Source: Sorangium aterium (lineage in GTDB: Bacteria > Myxococcota_A > Polyangia > Polyangiales > Polyangiaceae). From it: DNA of 64,000 nucleotides. The notes beneath the pieces are model-generated. The model did not search any database. It worked only from the letters and a program-made list of their open reading frames with translations, and was not told where the DNA came from. Location: positions 1,922,001 through 1,986,000 of the forward strand of contig NZ_JAQNDK010000002.1 in assembly GCF_028368935.1 (NCBI RefSeq), written 5' to 3'. Shown here piece after piece: positions 43,327 through 52,660 of this stretch; within the stretch, counting starts at the first letter, position 1; each line of letters begins with the position of its first letter. The position numbers were made by a program, and so were the translations under genes.

Positions 43327-45549
43327 GTGGCCATCAGCCGAGCCGCCTGGGCTAGAATCTGGAATCCGGGGAGGTCGCGGACTCCGTCGTTCACGCCTCG
43401 GGTCGTGGCCTATGCGTTCGGCATCGAGCTGCCGTACAGCCTGCTTGTCCCGGTCGCTCACCTGCGCCTCCTCGGCGTCGTGGACTCGGCGGTCCAGGCG
43501 CGGTTGCTCGGGCTCATCGGGTTCATGTACCTCGTCAAGACGGGGGGCCTGATTGCGCTGCTCGTCCACATGCTGCGCCCGATCGAGCGGCTGCGGCAGT
43601 ACGCCGTGGTCCATCGCCTCCAGAGCGGCGCGGGCCTCGAGGACTCGAGCAGCGGCGGCGCGGCGCCCCCGGAGGAGGTCGTCCTCGCCGCGGCGAGCGC
43701 CGCCTACGACACCCCGCTCGCGTTCGCGACGGTCTGGGCCGTGTCGTGGGGGCTCCTGTACCTGCCGGTCACCGTGGCGCTCTACTTCATCGCGCCGGAC
43801 CAGAGCCCGCTCGGCGTCCAGCGCGGCGTCGCGCTGGCCCTGTTCGCGCTGGCGCTGTTCGCGGCCGCGCTGCCGCTCGCCTACAGCATCCTCGGCCGCC
43901 TGCTCGCCCCCGCCGCCGGCGTGATCTCGCTCATCGCGCGCGAGCGCGGCCTCTCCATGCCCGGCAAGGGATACTCGCTCGCCGTCCGCCTCGTGATCCT
44001 CGGCGCCTGCCTCGCCATCGCGCCGACGAGCTGGATGGCGGCGATGGTGCTCGGCGAGACGGCGGGGCCGGCCAAGCCCGGCCTGAAGCTCACGCTGGCG
44101 ATCTTCTCGATGGTCGCGGTCACCTGGGCGCCCGTCTGCGCGGGCTTCCTCGCCGGCGCCCTCGCGGGCCCGCTCCAGCAGGTCGCCGCGGTCATCCAGA
44201 AGATCGTCCAGCGCGGCGAGGTCGACCGGCTGGAGCGGATCCCGGTCTATTTCAATGACGAGATCGGCGCGCTGGCGGGTGGCGTCAACGCGATGGTCGA
44301 TCGCCTGGAGGCGTCGTCCCGGCGCACGCGGAGCTACCTGGCGGAGCGCGAGCGCCTGCTGCAGGACGCGGCGCAGCGCGCGGCGCAGCTCGGGGCCGTG
44401 CTGGACAACCTCGTCGAGGGGGTGTTCGCGTGCGACCGCCAGGGCCGGCTGACGATGATCAACGCCTCGGGGCTCAGGCTGCTCGGCCTCTCGGGCCGCT
44501 CGGAGCAGGCCGGCAGGATGGTCGAGGAGGTGATGGACCTCGGCCGGGTGCGCCACAGCGACGGTCGCGCCTTCACGCGCGAGGAGCTGCCCATGGTGCG
44601 GGCGCTCGCCGGCGAGACCATCGTGCAGGAAGAGCAGGTGCTCGCGGACGGCCGCGCGGGCCGCGACGTCTTCCTGCGGACCAGCGCGGCGCCGATCCGC
44701 AGCGAGGGCGGGGCGGTCCTCGGCGCGGTCGCGGTCGCCCGCGACGTGACGGAGCTCATGGAGCTCGATCTCGTCAAAGATCAGTTCATCCGGGTCGGCG
44801 CGCACGAGCTCAAGACGCCGGTCGCGATCATGAAGGGATACGCGCTCGCGCTCCTGCGCAACACGAACGATCTGCCGGCGCCGCGCCGCAAGATGCTGGA
44901 GGCCATCGACCGCGGCGCGGACAGGATCAACCGCATCGTCGACGATCTCCTGGCCATCTCGCAGGTCACGCTCGACGTGCTCCAGGTCTCCGAGGAGGAC
45001 GTCGATCTGAAGGAGCTCGTGCAGGAGACGGTCGACCGCGTCGCGAAGTCGGCGAGCCGGCACCGGGTGCGGATGTCGCTCGACGCCGAGCGGCCGCCCG
45101 TCGTGCGCGCCGATCCGGAGCGGCTGCGCCAGGTGCTCGCGAGCCTGCTCGACAACGCGGTGAAGTACTCGCCCGACGGCGGCGACGTCGACGTGCGCGT
45201 CGCCGTCGCCGAGCGCGCGGCGGCGTCGTCGCCGCCGTCCTCCTGCGACGCCGCGCTCTTCTCGCAGCGCCACGGCGCGGCGCCGCGCTACGAGGCGGTC
45301 GTGTCCGTGCGCGACCGGGGCGTCGGCATCCCCGCGCACAAGCAGGAGCGGATCTTCGAGCGCTTCTTCCGCGCGCACACGGACACCCGACACGACTACG
45401 GCGGCATGGGAATAGGGCTGTTCCTTGCGAAGGACATGATCACCCGTCACGGTGGCCGTATCTGGTTCGAGAGCGAGGAGGACAGCGGCAGCACGTTTTA
45501 TTTCACCCTTCCACTCAGCAGCGAGGCCCCCGCGGCCGATCGACGATGA
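43327..45549 (+). CDS. membrane sensor histidine kinase (HAMP-PAS-HisKA-HATPase)
   Basis: The 740-residue sensor has six predicted membrane helices in residues 15-285. A HAMP-like region follows (ILPVYFNDEIGALAGG type), then a PAS domain (about 350-475; LDNLVEGVFACDRQGRLTMI). HisKA has the phospho-accepting His493 in AHELKTPVAIMKGY, and HATPase_c has LLDNAVKYSPDGGDV (N box), DRGVGIP and GGMGIGLFLAK. It should be active. The GTG at 43327 is chosen because AAGGGGGG lies eight bases upstream. Its stop overlaps the start of a response regulator gene (ATGA), its probable partner. The input signal is unknown. Confidence 0.93.
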   Translation: MAISRAAWARIWNPGRSRTPSFTPRVVAYAFGIELPYSLLVPVAHLRLLGVVDSAVQARLLGLIGFMYLVKTGGLIALLVHMLRPIERLRQYAVVHRLQSGAGLEDSSSGGAAPPEEVVLAAASAAYDTPLAFATVWAVSWGLLYLPVTVALYFIAPDQSPLGVQRGVALALFALALFAAALPLAYSILGRLLAPAAGVISLIARERGLSMPGKGYSLAVRLVILGACLAIAPTSWMAAMVLGETAGPAKPGLKLTLAIFSMVAVTWAPVCAGFLAGALAGPLQQVAAVIQKIVQRGEVDRLERIPVYFNDEIGALAGGVNAMVDRLEASSRRTRSYLAERERLLQDAAQRAAQLGAVLDNLVEGVFACDRQGRLTMINASGLRLLGLSGRSEQAGRMVEEVMDLGRVRHSDGRAFTREELPMVRALAGETIVQEEQVLADGRAGRDVFLRTSAAPIRSEGGAVLGAVAVARDVTELMELDLVKDQFIRVGAHELKTPVAIMKGYALALLRNTNDLPAPRRKMLEAIDRGADRINRIVDDLLAISQVTLDVLQVSEEDVDLKELVQETVDRVAKSASRHRVRMSLDAERPPVVRADPERLRQVLASLLDNAVKYSPDGGDVDVRVAVAERAAASSPPSSCDAALFSQRHGAAPRYEAVVSVRDRGVGIPAHKQERIFERFFRAHTDTRHDYGGMGIGLFLAKDMITRHGGRIWFESEEDSGSTFYFTLPLSSEAPAADRR

Positions 45550-45914
45550 GCGACAGACACGCAAAGACGGTGCTCCTCGTGGAGGACGATGCGGATCTCG
45601 TGGCGCTCGTCGCCCTCGTGCTCCAGGAGGGCGGGTACCGGGTCAAGATCGCGTGCAACGGTCGCGAGGCGCTGGCCAAGCTGGAGCACGACCTGCCGGA
45701 TCTCATCCTGCTCGACATGAAGATGCCGGTGATGAACGGCCCGGAGTTCGCGCGTGAGCTCGAGGTCCGGCACGGGCGTCAGGCGCCCATCGTCGTGCTC
45801 ACCGCCGCGGCGGACGCGCACCGGCGGGCGGCCGAGGTCGGCGCCGACGCGTGGCTCGGCAAGCCGTTCGAGCCGGACGCGCTCCTCTCGACAGTGAGGC
45901 GCTACACAGGGTGA
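45546..45914 (+). CDS. single-domain response regulator
   Basis: This 122-residue CheY-like receiver has no output domain. Acidic pair Asp14-Asp15 (VEDDAD), phospho-acceptor Asp57 (LILLDMKMP), Thr87 and Lys107 (LGKPFEP) are all present, so it should be phosphorylated, most likely by the kinase encoded immediately upstream with a 4-bp overlap. Lacking an output domain, it must act through protein contacts or a phosphorelay. Its 3' end overlaps the convergent squalene-synthase-like gene by 13 bp. Confidence 0.95.
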   Translation: MSDRHAKTVLLVEDDADLVALVALVLQEGGYRVKIACNGREALAKLEHDLPDLILLDMKMPVMNGPEFARELEVRHGRQAPIVVLTAAADAHRRAAEVGADAWLGKPFEPDALLSTVRRYTG

Positions 45915-46966
45915 GCGCGGAGGAGCTGCCGCCGCTCGGCGAGGTCGCGCCGCACCTCGGCCCAGTACCGCGCGGGGAACCGGCGGTGATCGAAGCCGGT
46001 CGCGCGGAACACCCGTGTGATGCGGGCATAACGGCGCAGGCTCCACTCCCTCATGATCTGGAGCGAGGGGTGGAGGCCGCGCGCCTCGATGAACGGCGCG
46101 GCGCGCGCGTAGAGCGCTGGCATGACCTCATCGAGCCAGTTCCGCATCAGGGCCTGGTATCCGGGCGTATCGACGCACCGTCCGGAGATCACCTGAGCGC
46201 GCGTGACCCCATAACGCGCGAGCTCCTCCTCGGGCAGGTAGCAGATGCCGCGATCGGCGTCCTCCTGCATGTCCCTCAGGTTGTTGAAGAACTGATCGAG
46301 CCGACCGAACTCCCCGGCCGCGTCCCAGTGCTCCTTCGTCAGGAACGGAACCAGCTGGAAGATATGGCCTGACAGCCGCACCAGCATCGTGTCGTGCTCC
46401 TTCAGGGTGCGGATGAGCAGGCTGGGAGCGTGGTAGTCGGCGAGGGCGAGCAGGTAGGCGTCCCAGGCGGCGAGCGCGCGCGGTTGCATGTCGTCCGGGT
46501 CGGGACGATCGGGCGCGGGGCCGCGGAGCCACAGCGCGTGGATGGCCGAGAGCTCGCGGGCGAAGGGGCAGCACGGATCGACGAAGCCGCAGGAACGGAC
46601 GCGCCTCCACGCCACCATGAAGCGGCTGAACCGCCGCGCGTGCGGCTCGATGCGCTCGTTCTCGGCGAGGCGATCGACGATGCGGATCCAGCGGATGCGG
46701 TCGAGCCACGCCCGCTTCACGTCGGGCGTGAGGCCGAGCACCCATGCGGCGTTGTCCTCGTCTTTCAACGCGTCGTCCGACAGGGCGCGATAGTGCGATG
46801 AGCCGACGATCGCCGAGATCGGCTGGTAGGGAGTCTGCTCCGATGCCGGTGCAGCAGCGGGCAGGTAGGGCAGTCGAGAGGAGATGTGTTGAATAGGTTT
46901 CACGATGTCGAGTGCCGCACGTTGAACGTGCTTGTCGCCGGTGTCGCCCTGGCTTCGCGCGGTCAC
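45902..46966 (-). CDS. squalene/phytoene synthase-like protein
   Basis: This 354-residue protein resembles trans-isoprenyl diphosphate synthases that join two prenyl diphosphates head to head. The second metal-binding motif is clear: NNLRDMQEDADRGICYLPEEELARYG (written as DMQEDADRG, about 232-240, and CYLPEEEL). The first aspartate-rich motif appears only as DRLAE (98-102), which is degenerate. The middle region with four Cys (RSCGFVDPCCPF) is unusual. Start GTG 46966 is uncertain; a GTG at 46903 is an alternative. The product may be a terpenoid or carotenoid precursor, or catalysis may have been lost. No other terpenoid genes are nearby. Confidence 0.6.
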   Translation of the reverse strand: MTARSQGDTGDKHVQRAALDIVKPIQHISSRLPYLPAAAPASEQTPYQPISAIVGSSHYRALSDDALKDEDNAAWVLGLTPDVKRAWLDRIRWIRIVDRLAENERIEPHARRFSRFMVAWRRVRSCGFVDPCCPFARELSAIHALWLRGPAPDRPDPDDMQPRALAAWDAYLLALADYHAPSLLIRTLKEHDTMLVRLSGHIFQLVPFLTKEHWDAAGEFGRLDQFFNNLRDMQEDADRGICYLPEEELARYGVTRAQVISGRCVDTPGYQALMRNWLDEVMPALYARAAPFIEARGLHPSLQIMREWSLRRYARITRVFRATGFDHRRFPARYWAEVRRDLAERRQLLRAHPV

Positions 46967-47819
46967 TGGCGATTATGGACGTGGCCCGCCCTGTTTGCTT
47001 TGGGCGCCTGCGTCGGTGATGGATGGTGGCTCTCTACCGTGTAGAACTTTCCGATCCTCCGAGAGATGCGCGGTGACGCCCGTTCGCCTTCCTTTATGAG
47101 GCCTTATCGTCTCCCAGTCGACGCGGAAATTCGTCGTCCAGGGCACGGGCGCCGGAGATAATGCATGGATTCCTTGTGTCTTTTGCCGGTATGTTGGGAA
47201 CACGCCGTCAATGATCGTCGGTGTATACCCTGGGTCGGTACATTGTCCAACGGATAACATCAGTGATGGCCTGACATCTCGGCCCCTTCTCGCTCCGTCT
47301 CGGCGGTACGTCAGGCGTTCTAGGCACATGGATTATCCCGGAGTTCCTGGCGGATGGCACCTGTGCCCACGTGACGGCGCGTGAGCGCCGGGGGCGAGCC
47401 TCTCTCTCTGCTGCTCGGTCTGCCGCGGTGAACGGCGCGACGGAAACGCTCCGACTCGCGACCGGACGCGATGCTAGACGCGCTCGTGACAGGGGGGATT
47501 CAGCGGTTGTTATCGCGCCGTGCGCGCTGCGGTGAACGGCCCAGATCTGTGGTTGTGACCACGGCCCAAAGCGGTCATCCGCGCTCGGTGCGCCCGAGGG
47601 GCGTCCGCTCCAGACAGAGTGGATGGACCGGACGAGAGGCCCTCGGGAACCACGTCCACCCATCCATCACCCGGTGGACGTGGACGATCGAGTCGGTGCT
47701 CGCCGAAGCGCGCTCCTGGCGCGGTGACGCCGCTCACCGCCGCCGTTGCGTCGCTGGCGCACGATGGCCGCCCGCCGGTGGGGGGCCGGGCTACCAGACA
47801 TGCAAAGGAGAATCTCAGG
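46967..47819. other. gene-free region, partly less G+C-rich
   Basis: About 850 bp hold no convincing protein gene. The left part (46970-47330) is clearly richer in A+T than its surroundings and could carry promoters for the divergent gene at 46966 and for the candidate RNA to the right. Small inverted repeats exist (TGTGGT-TGTG-ACCACG near 47549), and TGCGGTGAACGGC-type words occur near 47424 and 47530. Confidence 0.45.
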
Positions 47820-47960
47820 TTCGAAAGACTTCAGGAGCATCCTTAAGGTTAACCCCCTGAATCGAGCAAGGTCGGGCCCTGGCCCGTGTCCTGCTAAAGC
47901 TGCAGGACAGAGCGCCCGTGACGGCTTCCCCCCCCGCCGTCGAATGGGCGCTCTGTTTTT
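47820..47960 (+). ncRNA. candidate structured small RNA ending in an intrinsic terminator
   Basis: Four consecutive stems can form on the plus strand. They are TTCAGG/CCTGAA (47830-47835 with 47856-47861, extended by TCGA pairs), CGGGCC/GGCCCG (about 47873-47886), TGTCCTGC/GCAGGACA (47887-47894 with 47902-47909) and the terminator stem listed separately. No open frame here looks coding, and the only gene close by ends on the other strand. The 5' end and promoter are not identified. It could alternatively be a long 3' UTR, but no plus-strand gene precedes it for about 1.9 kb. Confidence 0.45.
47907..47960 (+). terminator. strong Rho-independent terminator, plus strand
   Basis: ACAGAGCGCCC (47907-47917) pairs perfectly with GGGCGCTCTGT (47946-47956). 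An inner stem GACGGC/GCCGTC (47920-47925 with 47936-47941) is closed by a C-rich loop. Five T residues end the structure (47956-47960). On the minus strand no T-run follows, so it serves plus-strand transcription. No known plus-strand gene lies upstream. Confidence 0.85.
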
Positions 47961-47986
47961 GGTGCTCTTCGTCGGGGACGCGAGGC

Positions 47987-50900
47987 CTAGCGCTCGCGCA
48001 GCCTGGCCACACGGTCGCGCCAGTGCTGGAGATCGAGCGCGGAGAAGACCGCGGCGGCGCGCGCGATCTGGCGCTCGCGCTCTGGATCGCGGCGCGGGAG
48101 GTGCCGCGCGAGCTCGAAGCGGGCGCGCGCCTCCTCGACGGGCAGGCCGCGCTGCAGGGCGTCGTCGATCGCCGCGGCCCAGAGCTGCCTCGCGCGCGCG
48201 CGGCCGCCGGCGAGCCACGCGGCGAGGCCGCTCAGGCGGAGCGAGGTCGAGCGGCCGAGGGGGAAGATGCGCGCGTACCGGCCGAGCGCGCGGCACGCCT
48301 CCGCGGAGGTGCGCGAGAGCTCGCGCCTCTCCGCCGAGCCGGGGGCGTCCTCGAGCAGCGCGAGCAGCACCTCGCACGTCGCCGCATAGCCGTACAGGCA
48401 GTGGTAGCCCGCCGGCTGTCCCTCGCGGAGCATGGGGAGCGTCCGCTCGGCGGCCGCGCGCGCCTCGGCGTTCGCGCCGCGGAGCAGGTGCCCCAGCGCG
48501 ACCTGGCCGTGCGTGATCTGCTGCGTGCGGTCGCCGAGCCGCTGCACCTCGGCCGACAGCGCGTCGAAGATGGCGATCGCGCCCTCGCCGTCGCCGAGCA
48601 GCAGCCGGCACTGCGCGCGGCCGCTCTCCGCCCAGATGTGGCCCTGCGCGTTGTCGCTCTCGCGCGACGCGATCACGAGCGCGCCGTACAGGTCGAGCGC
48701 CTCCCTCCAGCGGCCCTCGGAGTACGCCACGCCGGCGAGCAGCGTGATGCACTCCTCCTTGCGGCGGCGGTCGTGCAGCGCCTCGGCCAGCTGCTCGGCC
48801 TGGGTGAGCAGCGCCCGCGCGTCGCGGCACCGGCCCTCGCCGAGCGCCGTCAGCCCGCGCAGGCACGAGACGAACGCGACGCCTTGCGGGTCGTCGAGCG
48901 CCGCCGCGACCGCCGTCGCGCGCGCGGCGTACGCGTCGACGACGGCCTTCCACGGGACATACCCGAACGCGACGCTCAGGGTCGCGTACCCGCGCGCGAG
49001 CGCGAGCGACGGGCCGAGCCGCGCCGCGGCGTTGGTCGCCGCCAGCGCGGCCAGGAAGGCGAGCGTCGGCTCGTTGCGGAACAGGTACGTCTCCGACAGC
49101 TTCTCCGCCGCGAGCGACGCCTCGGCGAGGCGCTCGCGCTCGGCCGCGTCGCGCGCGACCGGGGCCGGCAGGCCAGCGACGTGCGCGAGCTGCAGGCCGA
49201 GCTGCTTCAGCGAGGCCATCGCCGGGCGGAGCCGCTCTCCGAGGCCCGCGCGACCGCTCGCCGCGCGCTCCCCCGCGCGGAGCCACGCGGCCTCGTCCCG
49301 CGAGAGCAGCTCCAGCGCCGCCGCGCAGTGCCGCTCCGCGCCGAGCAGATCGCCGAGGTTGTAGTGCGCCTGGCCGAGCCGCCGCTCCCAGCGCGCACGC
49401 CGGAGCGGCGGCGCGCGCTCCTCGGGAGGGTGCGCGCCGTCGAGGTCGAGCGCCCTCTTGTAGAAATCCACCGCGTCGCCGGAGGCGCCCGTCGCGAGGG
49501 CCTGGGCGCCCGCCTTGTCGAGGTACTCCAGCGTCTTCTGGACGGCGCCGGCGATGCCGTAGTGGTGGGCGAGGAGCGGGTACGACAGCGCGAGGCCCGG
49601 CGCGTCGCGGTGGCGCCGCTCGATCGCGCGCGCCGCGGCGGCGTGCAGGGCCCGCCGCTCCGGCTCGGGGGTGCCCGCGTAGACGATCTCCCGCAGCTTG
49701 TCGTGCACGAAGCCGAGCCGCCCCGGCTCGGTCTCCTCGAGCACGTGGCGACGGGCGAGCTCCGCGAGCGCGTCCATGGCGTCGACCTCGGCGAGGCCGG
49801 CGGCGCCGAGCAGCAGGCGCTCCTCGAGCTCGCGGCCCAGCACCGAGGCGAGCCGCGCGAGCGCGAGCGCCCCCTGGCTCAGCCCCGACAGCCGGCGCGC
49901 CACGAGCTCGCGCAGCGAGCCCGGCAGCGGCAGCGGGGCGGGCGGCTGGCTCCCGCGCGCGGCGCGGGCGAGCCGCTCTGCGGCGGCGCCCTCGGCGCCC
50001 GCGCGGATCCGCCACGCGTAGGCCTCGTCCCGGTAGATCACCCGCTCCTGGATCGCGGCGCGGAGGTACTCCGCGATGAAGAACGGGTTCCCCTCGGACT
50101 GCTCGAAGAGGTACTGCACGAACGCCTCGGGCGGCTCGTCCAGGGCGAGCATGTCGCGCACCATCCGCCCGACCGACCCGCGATCGAGCCGCCCGAGATC
50201 GAGCCGCGAGGCCCAGGGGGCGCCGAGGAGCGAGGAGAGCGCGGGCGACGTCTCCTCGGTCCGGTACGCGCACAGGAGGACCACGGGGTGGGCCGCGAAG
50301 TAGTCCGCGTCGAGGTGCTCGAGGACGGCGCGCGAGTTCTCGTCGGCCCACTGGAGGTCGTCGAGCACGAGCAGGACGGGCCGCGTCGCGGCGAACGCGG
50401 CGAGCGTGTCGGCGAGCGCGGTCCGCAGCCGGTAGCGGGCCGCGTCCGGCGGCAGCTCGGGGGGCTCCGGGTAGCGGTCGTGGCCGCGGAGCTGGGCGAG
50501 CGACGGCTCGTGCGGCGCGAGGACCCTGCCGCGCGGGCCGAGCAGCGCGTCGTAGCCCGTGGGGCCGAGCTCGCTGCACCGGTCGGCCACCGCGAGCAGG
50601 AGCGGGCGGAACGGGTGCAGCGGCGCGGCCTTGACCGCGCCCTCGCGCTCGACCTCGGCGGACACGGCCGCGCATGCGCCCGTGACCACGGCCATGCGGA
50701 TGAGCGCCGCCTGGTGCGCCGCCTCGACGGCGAGGCGCGTCTTGCCCACGCCGCTCTCGCCGCCGACGACGAGGAGGCTGCCCTGGCGCCGCTCGTGGGC
50801 GCGCTCGAGCGCCTCGGTGATCTTCTGCAGCGCCTCCCCGCGCCCGGCGAGGCGCGGCCGGTACAGGTACGGCTGCGCCTTCGGCACGCGCACGCGCACA

Positions 50901-51943
50901 TGCGCGCGCTCCCCGCCGGGGGGCGGCGTGTCGGCCGCGCCGAGCTCGGCGAGGGCGGTCGCGACCTCGTCGGCGTAGCCGAGCCGGTCCTCGGGGCGCT
51001 TCTTCAGGAGCCGCGCGATGAGGGCGTCGAGCGCGGGAGGCACGTCGGCGACGAGCTCGGAGGCCGGGAGCGGCTCGGCGTAGAGGTGCATGGACAGCAC
51101 GACGGAGCTCGAGTCGCCGAGGAACGGGACGCCCCCGGTCACGGCCTCGTAGATCATGCAGCCGAGCGCGTAGAGGTCCGCGCGCGCGTCGACGAGGTCC
51201 CCGCGGATCTGCTCGGGGGACATGTAGTCGGGGCTGCCCATCAGCCTGCCGCCCGCCTGGAGCACGTCGCGCCCGGTGTTCCCCTCGAACTGGAAAGCGA
51301 GGCCGAAGTCGAAGAGCACCGGCGTGCCGTCCGGGCGGATGAACACGTTGTCCGGCTTGAGATCGCGGTGGACGAGGCCCCGGCCGTGGACGTACGCGAG
51401 CGGCCGGCAGATCGCGCGGAGGAGCGTCAGCGCCTGGCGGAGCGCGCCGCCCGCCGCGCGGTGGAACGGGCGCGGCGCGAACGGCTGGTACGAGCGCGGG
51501 ATGATCGAGGCGGGCGCGATCTCCGCCGTCGCGGTGCTGGCCTGCGCGTCCATGGCCGTGGAGACGCTCACGGTCGGCTCGCTGCTCACGCTCCCGCGGG
51601 CGCGCCAGCGCTCCTGGTTGTGATCCCGGAGCGTGCGCCCCTCGATCAGCTCCATCGCGTACCACGGGATCCCGCCCTGGACCCCCTCGTCGAGCACCCG
51701 CACGACGCCCGGGTGCTCGACGCCCCGGAGCGCGTGGATCTCGCGGCGGATGCTGGAGACGAGGCTCTCGTCGCCCACGCTGACGGTCTTGAGCGCCGCG
51801 AGCGCGCCCGTGATGCTGTGCTGGGCGCGGTAAACGATCCCCATCCCGCCGCGGCCGAGCGGCGCGAGCACCCGCCACGGCCCGATGGACACCGGGACAT
51901 CCGGAGGGTGCCTGGCCTGACCCGAGCTCGGCGTCGTGATCAT
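47987..51943 (-). CDS. giant Ser/Thr kinase / AAA ATPase / TPR signalling protein
   Basis: A 1318-residue cytoplasmic protein. The kinase domain (about 20-335) has GRGGMGIV, Lys52, HRDLKPDN (192-199) and DFG (212-214). An unusual insert of about 55 residues (about 112-167, Ser/Thr/Ala-rich) lies between the hinge and the catalytic loop. An AAA/NTPase module of the type found in ATP-dependent transcriptional regulators has Walker A GGESGVGKT (394-402) and Walker B LLVLDDLQWADE. The remaining 700 residues are TPR-like helical repeats (ALDLYGALVIASRES, AIAIFDALSAEVQR). It resembles the myxobacterial PknB/AAA/TPR family and PknK. It probably integrates signals by phosphorylation. It is monocistronic and has no DNA-binding domain. 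Confidence 0.9.
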   Translation of the reverse strand: MITTPSSGQARHPPDVPVSIGPWRVLAPLGRGGMGIVYRAQHSITGALAALKTVSVGDESLVSSIRREIHALRGVEHPGVVRVLDEGVQGGIPWYAMELIEGRTLRDHNQERWRARGSVSSEPTVSVSTAMDAQASTATAEIAPASIIPRSYQPFAPRPFHRAAGGALRQALTLLRAICRPLAYVHGRGLVHRDLKPDNVFIRPDGTPVLFDFGLAFQFEGNTGRDVLQAGGRLMGSPDYMSPEQIRGDLVDARADLYALGCMIYEAVTGGVPFLGDSSSVVLSMHLYAEPLPASELVADVPPALDALIARLLKKRPEDRLGYADEVATALAELGAADTPPPGGERAHVRVRVPKAQPYLYRPRLAGRGEALQKITEALERAHERRQGSLLVVGGESGVGKTRLAVEAAHQAALIRMAVVTGACAAVSAEVEREGAVKAAPLHPFRPLLLAVADRCSELGPTGYDALLGPRGRVLAPHEPSLAQLRGHDRYPEPPELPPDAARYRLRTALADTLAAFAATRPVLLVLDDLQWADENSRAVLEHLDADYFAAHPVVLLCAYRTEETSPALSSLLGAPWASRLDLGRLDRGSVGRMVRDMLALDEPPEAFVQYLFEQSEGNPFFIAEYLRAAIQERVIYRDEAYAWRIRAGAEGAAAERLARAARGSQPPAPLPLPGSLRELVARRLSGLSQGALALARLASVLGRELEERLLLGAAGLAEVDAMDALAELARRHVLEETEPGRLGFVHDKLREIVYAGTPEPERRALHAAAARAIERRHRDAPGLALSYPLLAHHYGIAGAVQKTLEYLDKAGAQALATGASGDAVDFYKRALDLDGAHPPEERAPPLRRARWERRLGQAHYNLGDLLGAERHCAAALELLSRDEAAWLRAGERAASGRAGLGERLRPAMASLKQLGLQLAHVAGLPAPVARDAAERERLAEASLAAEKLSETYLFRNEPTLAFLAALAATNAAARLGPSLALARGYATLSVAFGYVPWKAVVDAYAARATAVAAALDDPQGVAFVSCLRGLTALGEGRCRDARALLTQAEQLAEALHDRRRKEECITLLAGVAYSEGRWREALDLYGALVIASRESDNAQGHIWAESGRAQCRLLLGDGEGAIAIFDALSAEVQRLGDRTQQITHGQVALGHLLRGANAEARAAAERTLPMLREGQPAGYHCLYGYAATCEVLLALLEDAPGSAERRELSRTSAEACRALGRYARIFPLGRSTSLRLSGLAAWLAGGRARARQLWAAAIDDALQRGLPVEEARARFELARHLPRRDPERERQIARAAAVFSALDLQHWRDRVARLRER

Positions 51944-52255
51944 CGAGGGACCGACGCAGCCTTGGCCCGGGCCTGGATTCGCCCCAGGTGGTAGGTCAAA
52001 AGCGGTTTCCCGACATCCACGCTGGAGCTGAGTACATCCACCCGACGGCGCGCGATGATGTCACGGCGCGGTCGACCGTACAACAGGTCTGTGTGGAGGC
52101 CAGCTCATCGCACGAACGCCGCGCGGCGGGGCTGTCGCACCGACAGGCGACTACACACGAAGCAGCGGAGCGTGGCTATCGAGGCTCGCGCCGGAGCGGA
52201 GGCGCGGCGCGTCCCGAGGCGCCGGCGCGCCGCCGAGGCGCCGTGCGGTCGTCGC

Positions 52256-52283
52256 GTCGCGCGTCGCGCGTCGCGCGTCGCGC
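52256..52283. repeat. four copies of a 7-bp tandem repeat in a 717-bp gap
   Basis: GTCGCGC is repeated four times at 52256-52283. The gap 51944-52660 between the giant kinase and the next lipoprotein gene holds no other recognisable feature: frames are Arg/Ala-rich and no clear promoter is seen, although 52480-52560 is less G+C-rich. The array may be a slippage site. Confidence 0.7.
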
Positions 52284-52660
52284 GTGCACGCAGGGAGCGC
52301 CGGCGCGCGGGCGCCTCTCTGGACGTTAGCGCCGCGCGAGACGCGGTGAACCCGGGACTCTGCGGAGGCGCGCTCTGCCGCCGCGGTCGTCGCCGCATGT
52401 CGAGGCGCGATGTCGAGGCGAGCCTCGCCGCGCGGCGCTCGGGCGGGGACGTCTCGGTCTCTCGCGGCCAGAGGACCGCCGGAGATCGTCTGCTTTCCCC
52501 GCTTGGTGGATTCGACATCTCCGATGTCGTTGTCCCGTTTCACCGACCTTCGATCGCGCTGTGCGAGCCCATCGTGCACAGCTGAGCTCGCGGTACACGG
52601 TTTGCTCCCGGTGCGCCCACGGCCCGCGCTGGCGGCCGCACTTAGAAAGGGAACCAACGA

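Noticed and set aside
46973-47329. 118-codon minus-strand frame in the less G+C-rich gap
   Set aside because: No ribosome binding site, no recognisable motif and a composition unlike neighbouring genes; left as non-coding.
47918-51994. 1358-codon plus-strand open frame opposite the kinase/AAA/TPR gene
   Set aside because: Arg/Leu/Ala-rich shadow of the kinase gene; the kinase, Walker and TPR motifs are all on the minus strand.
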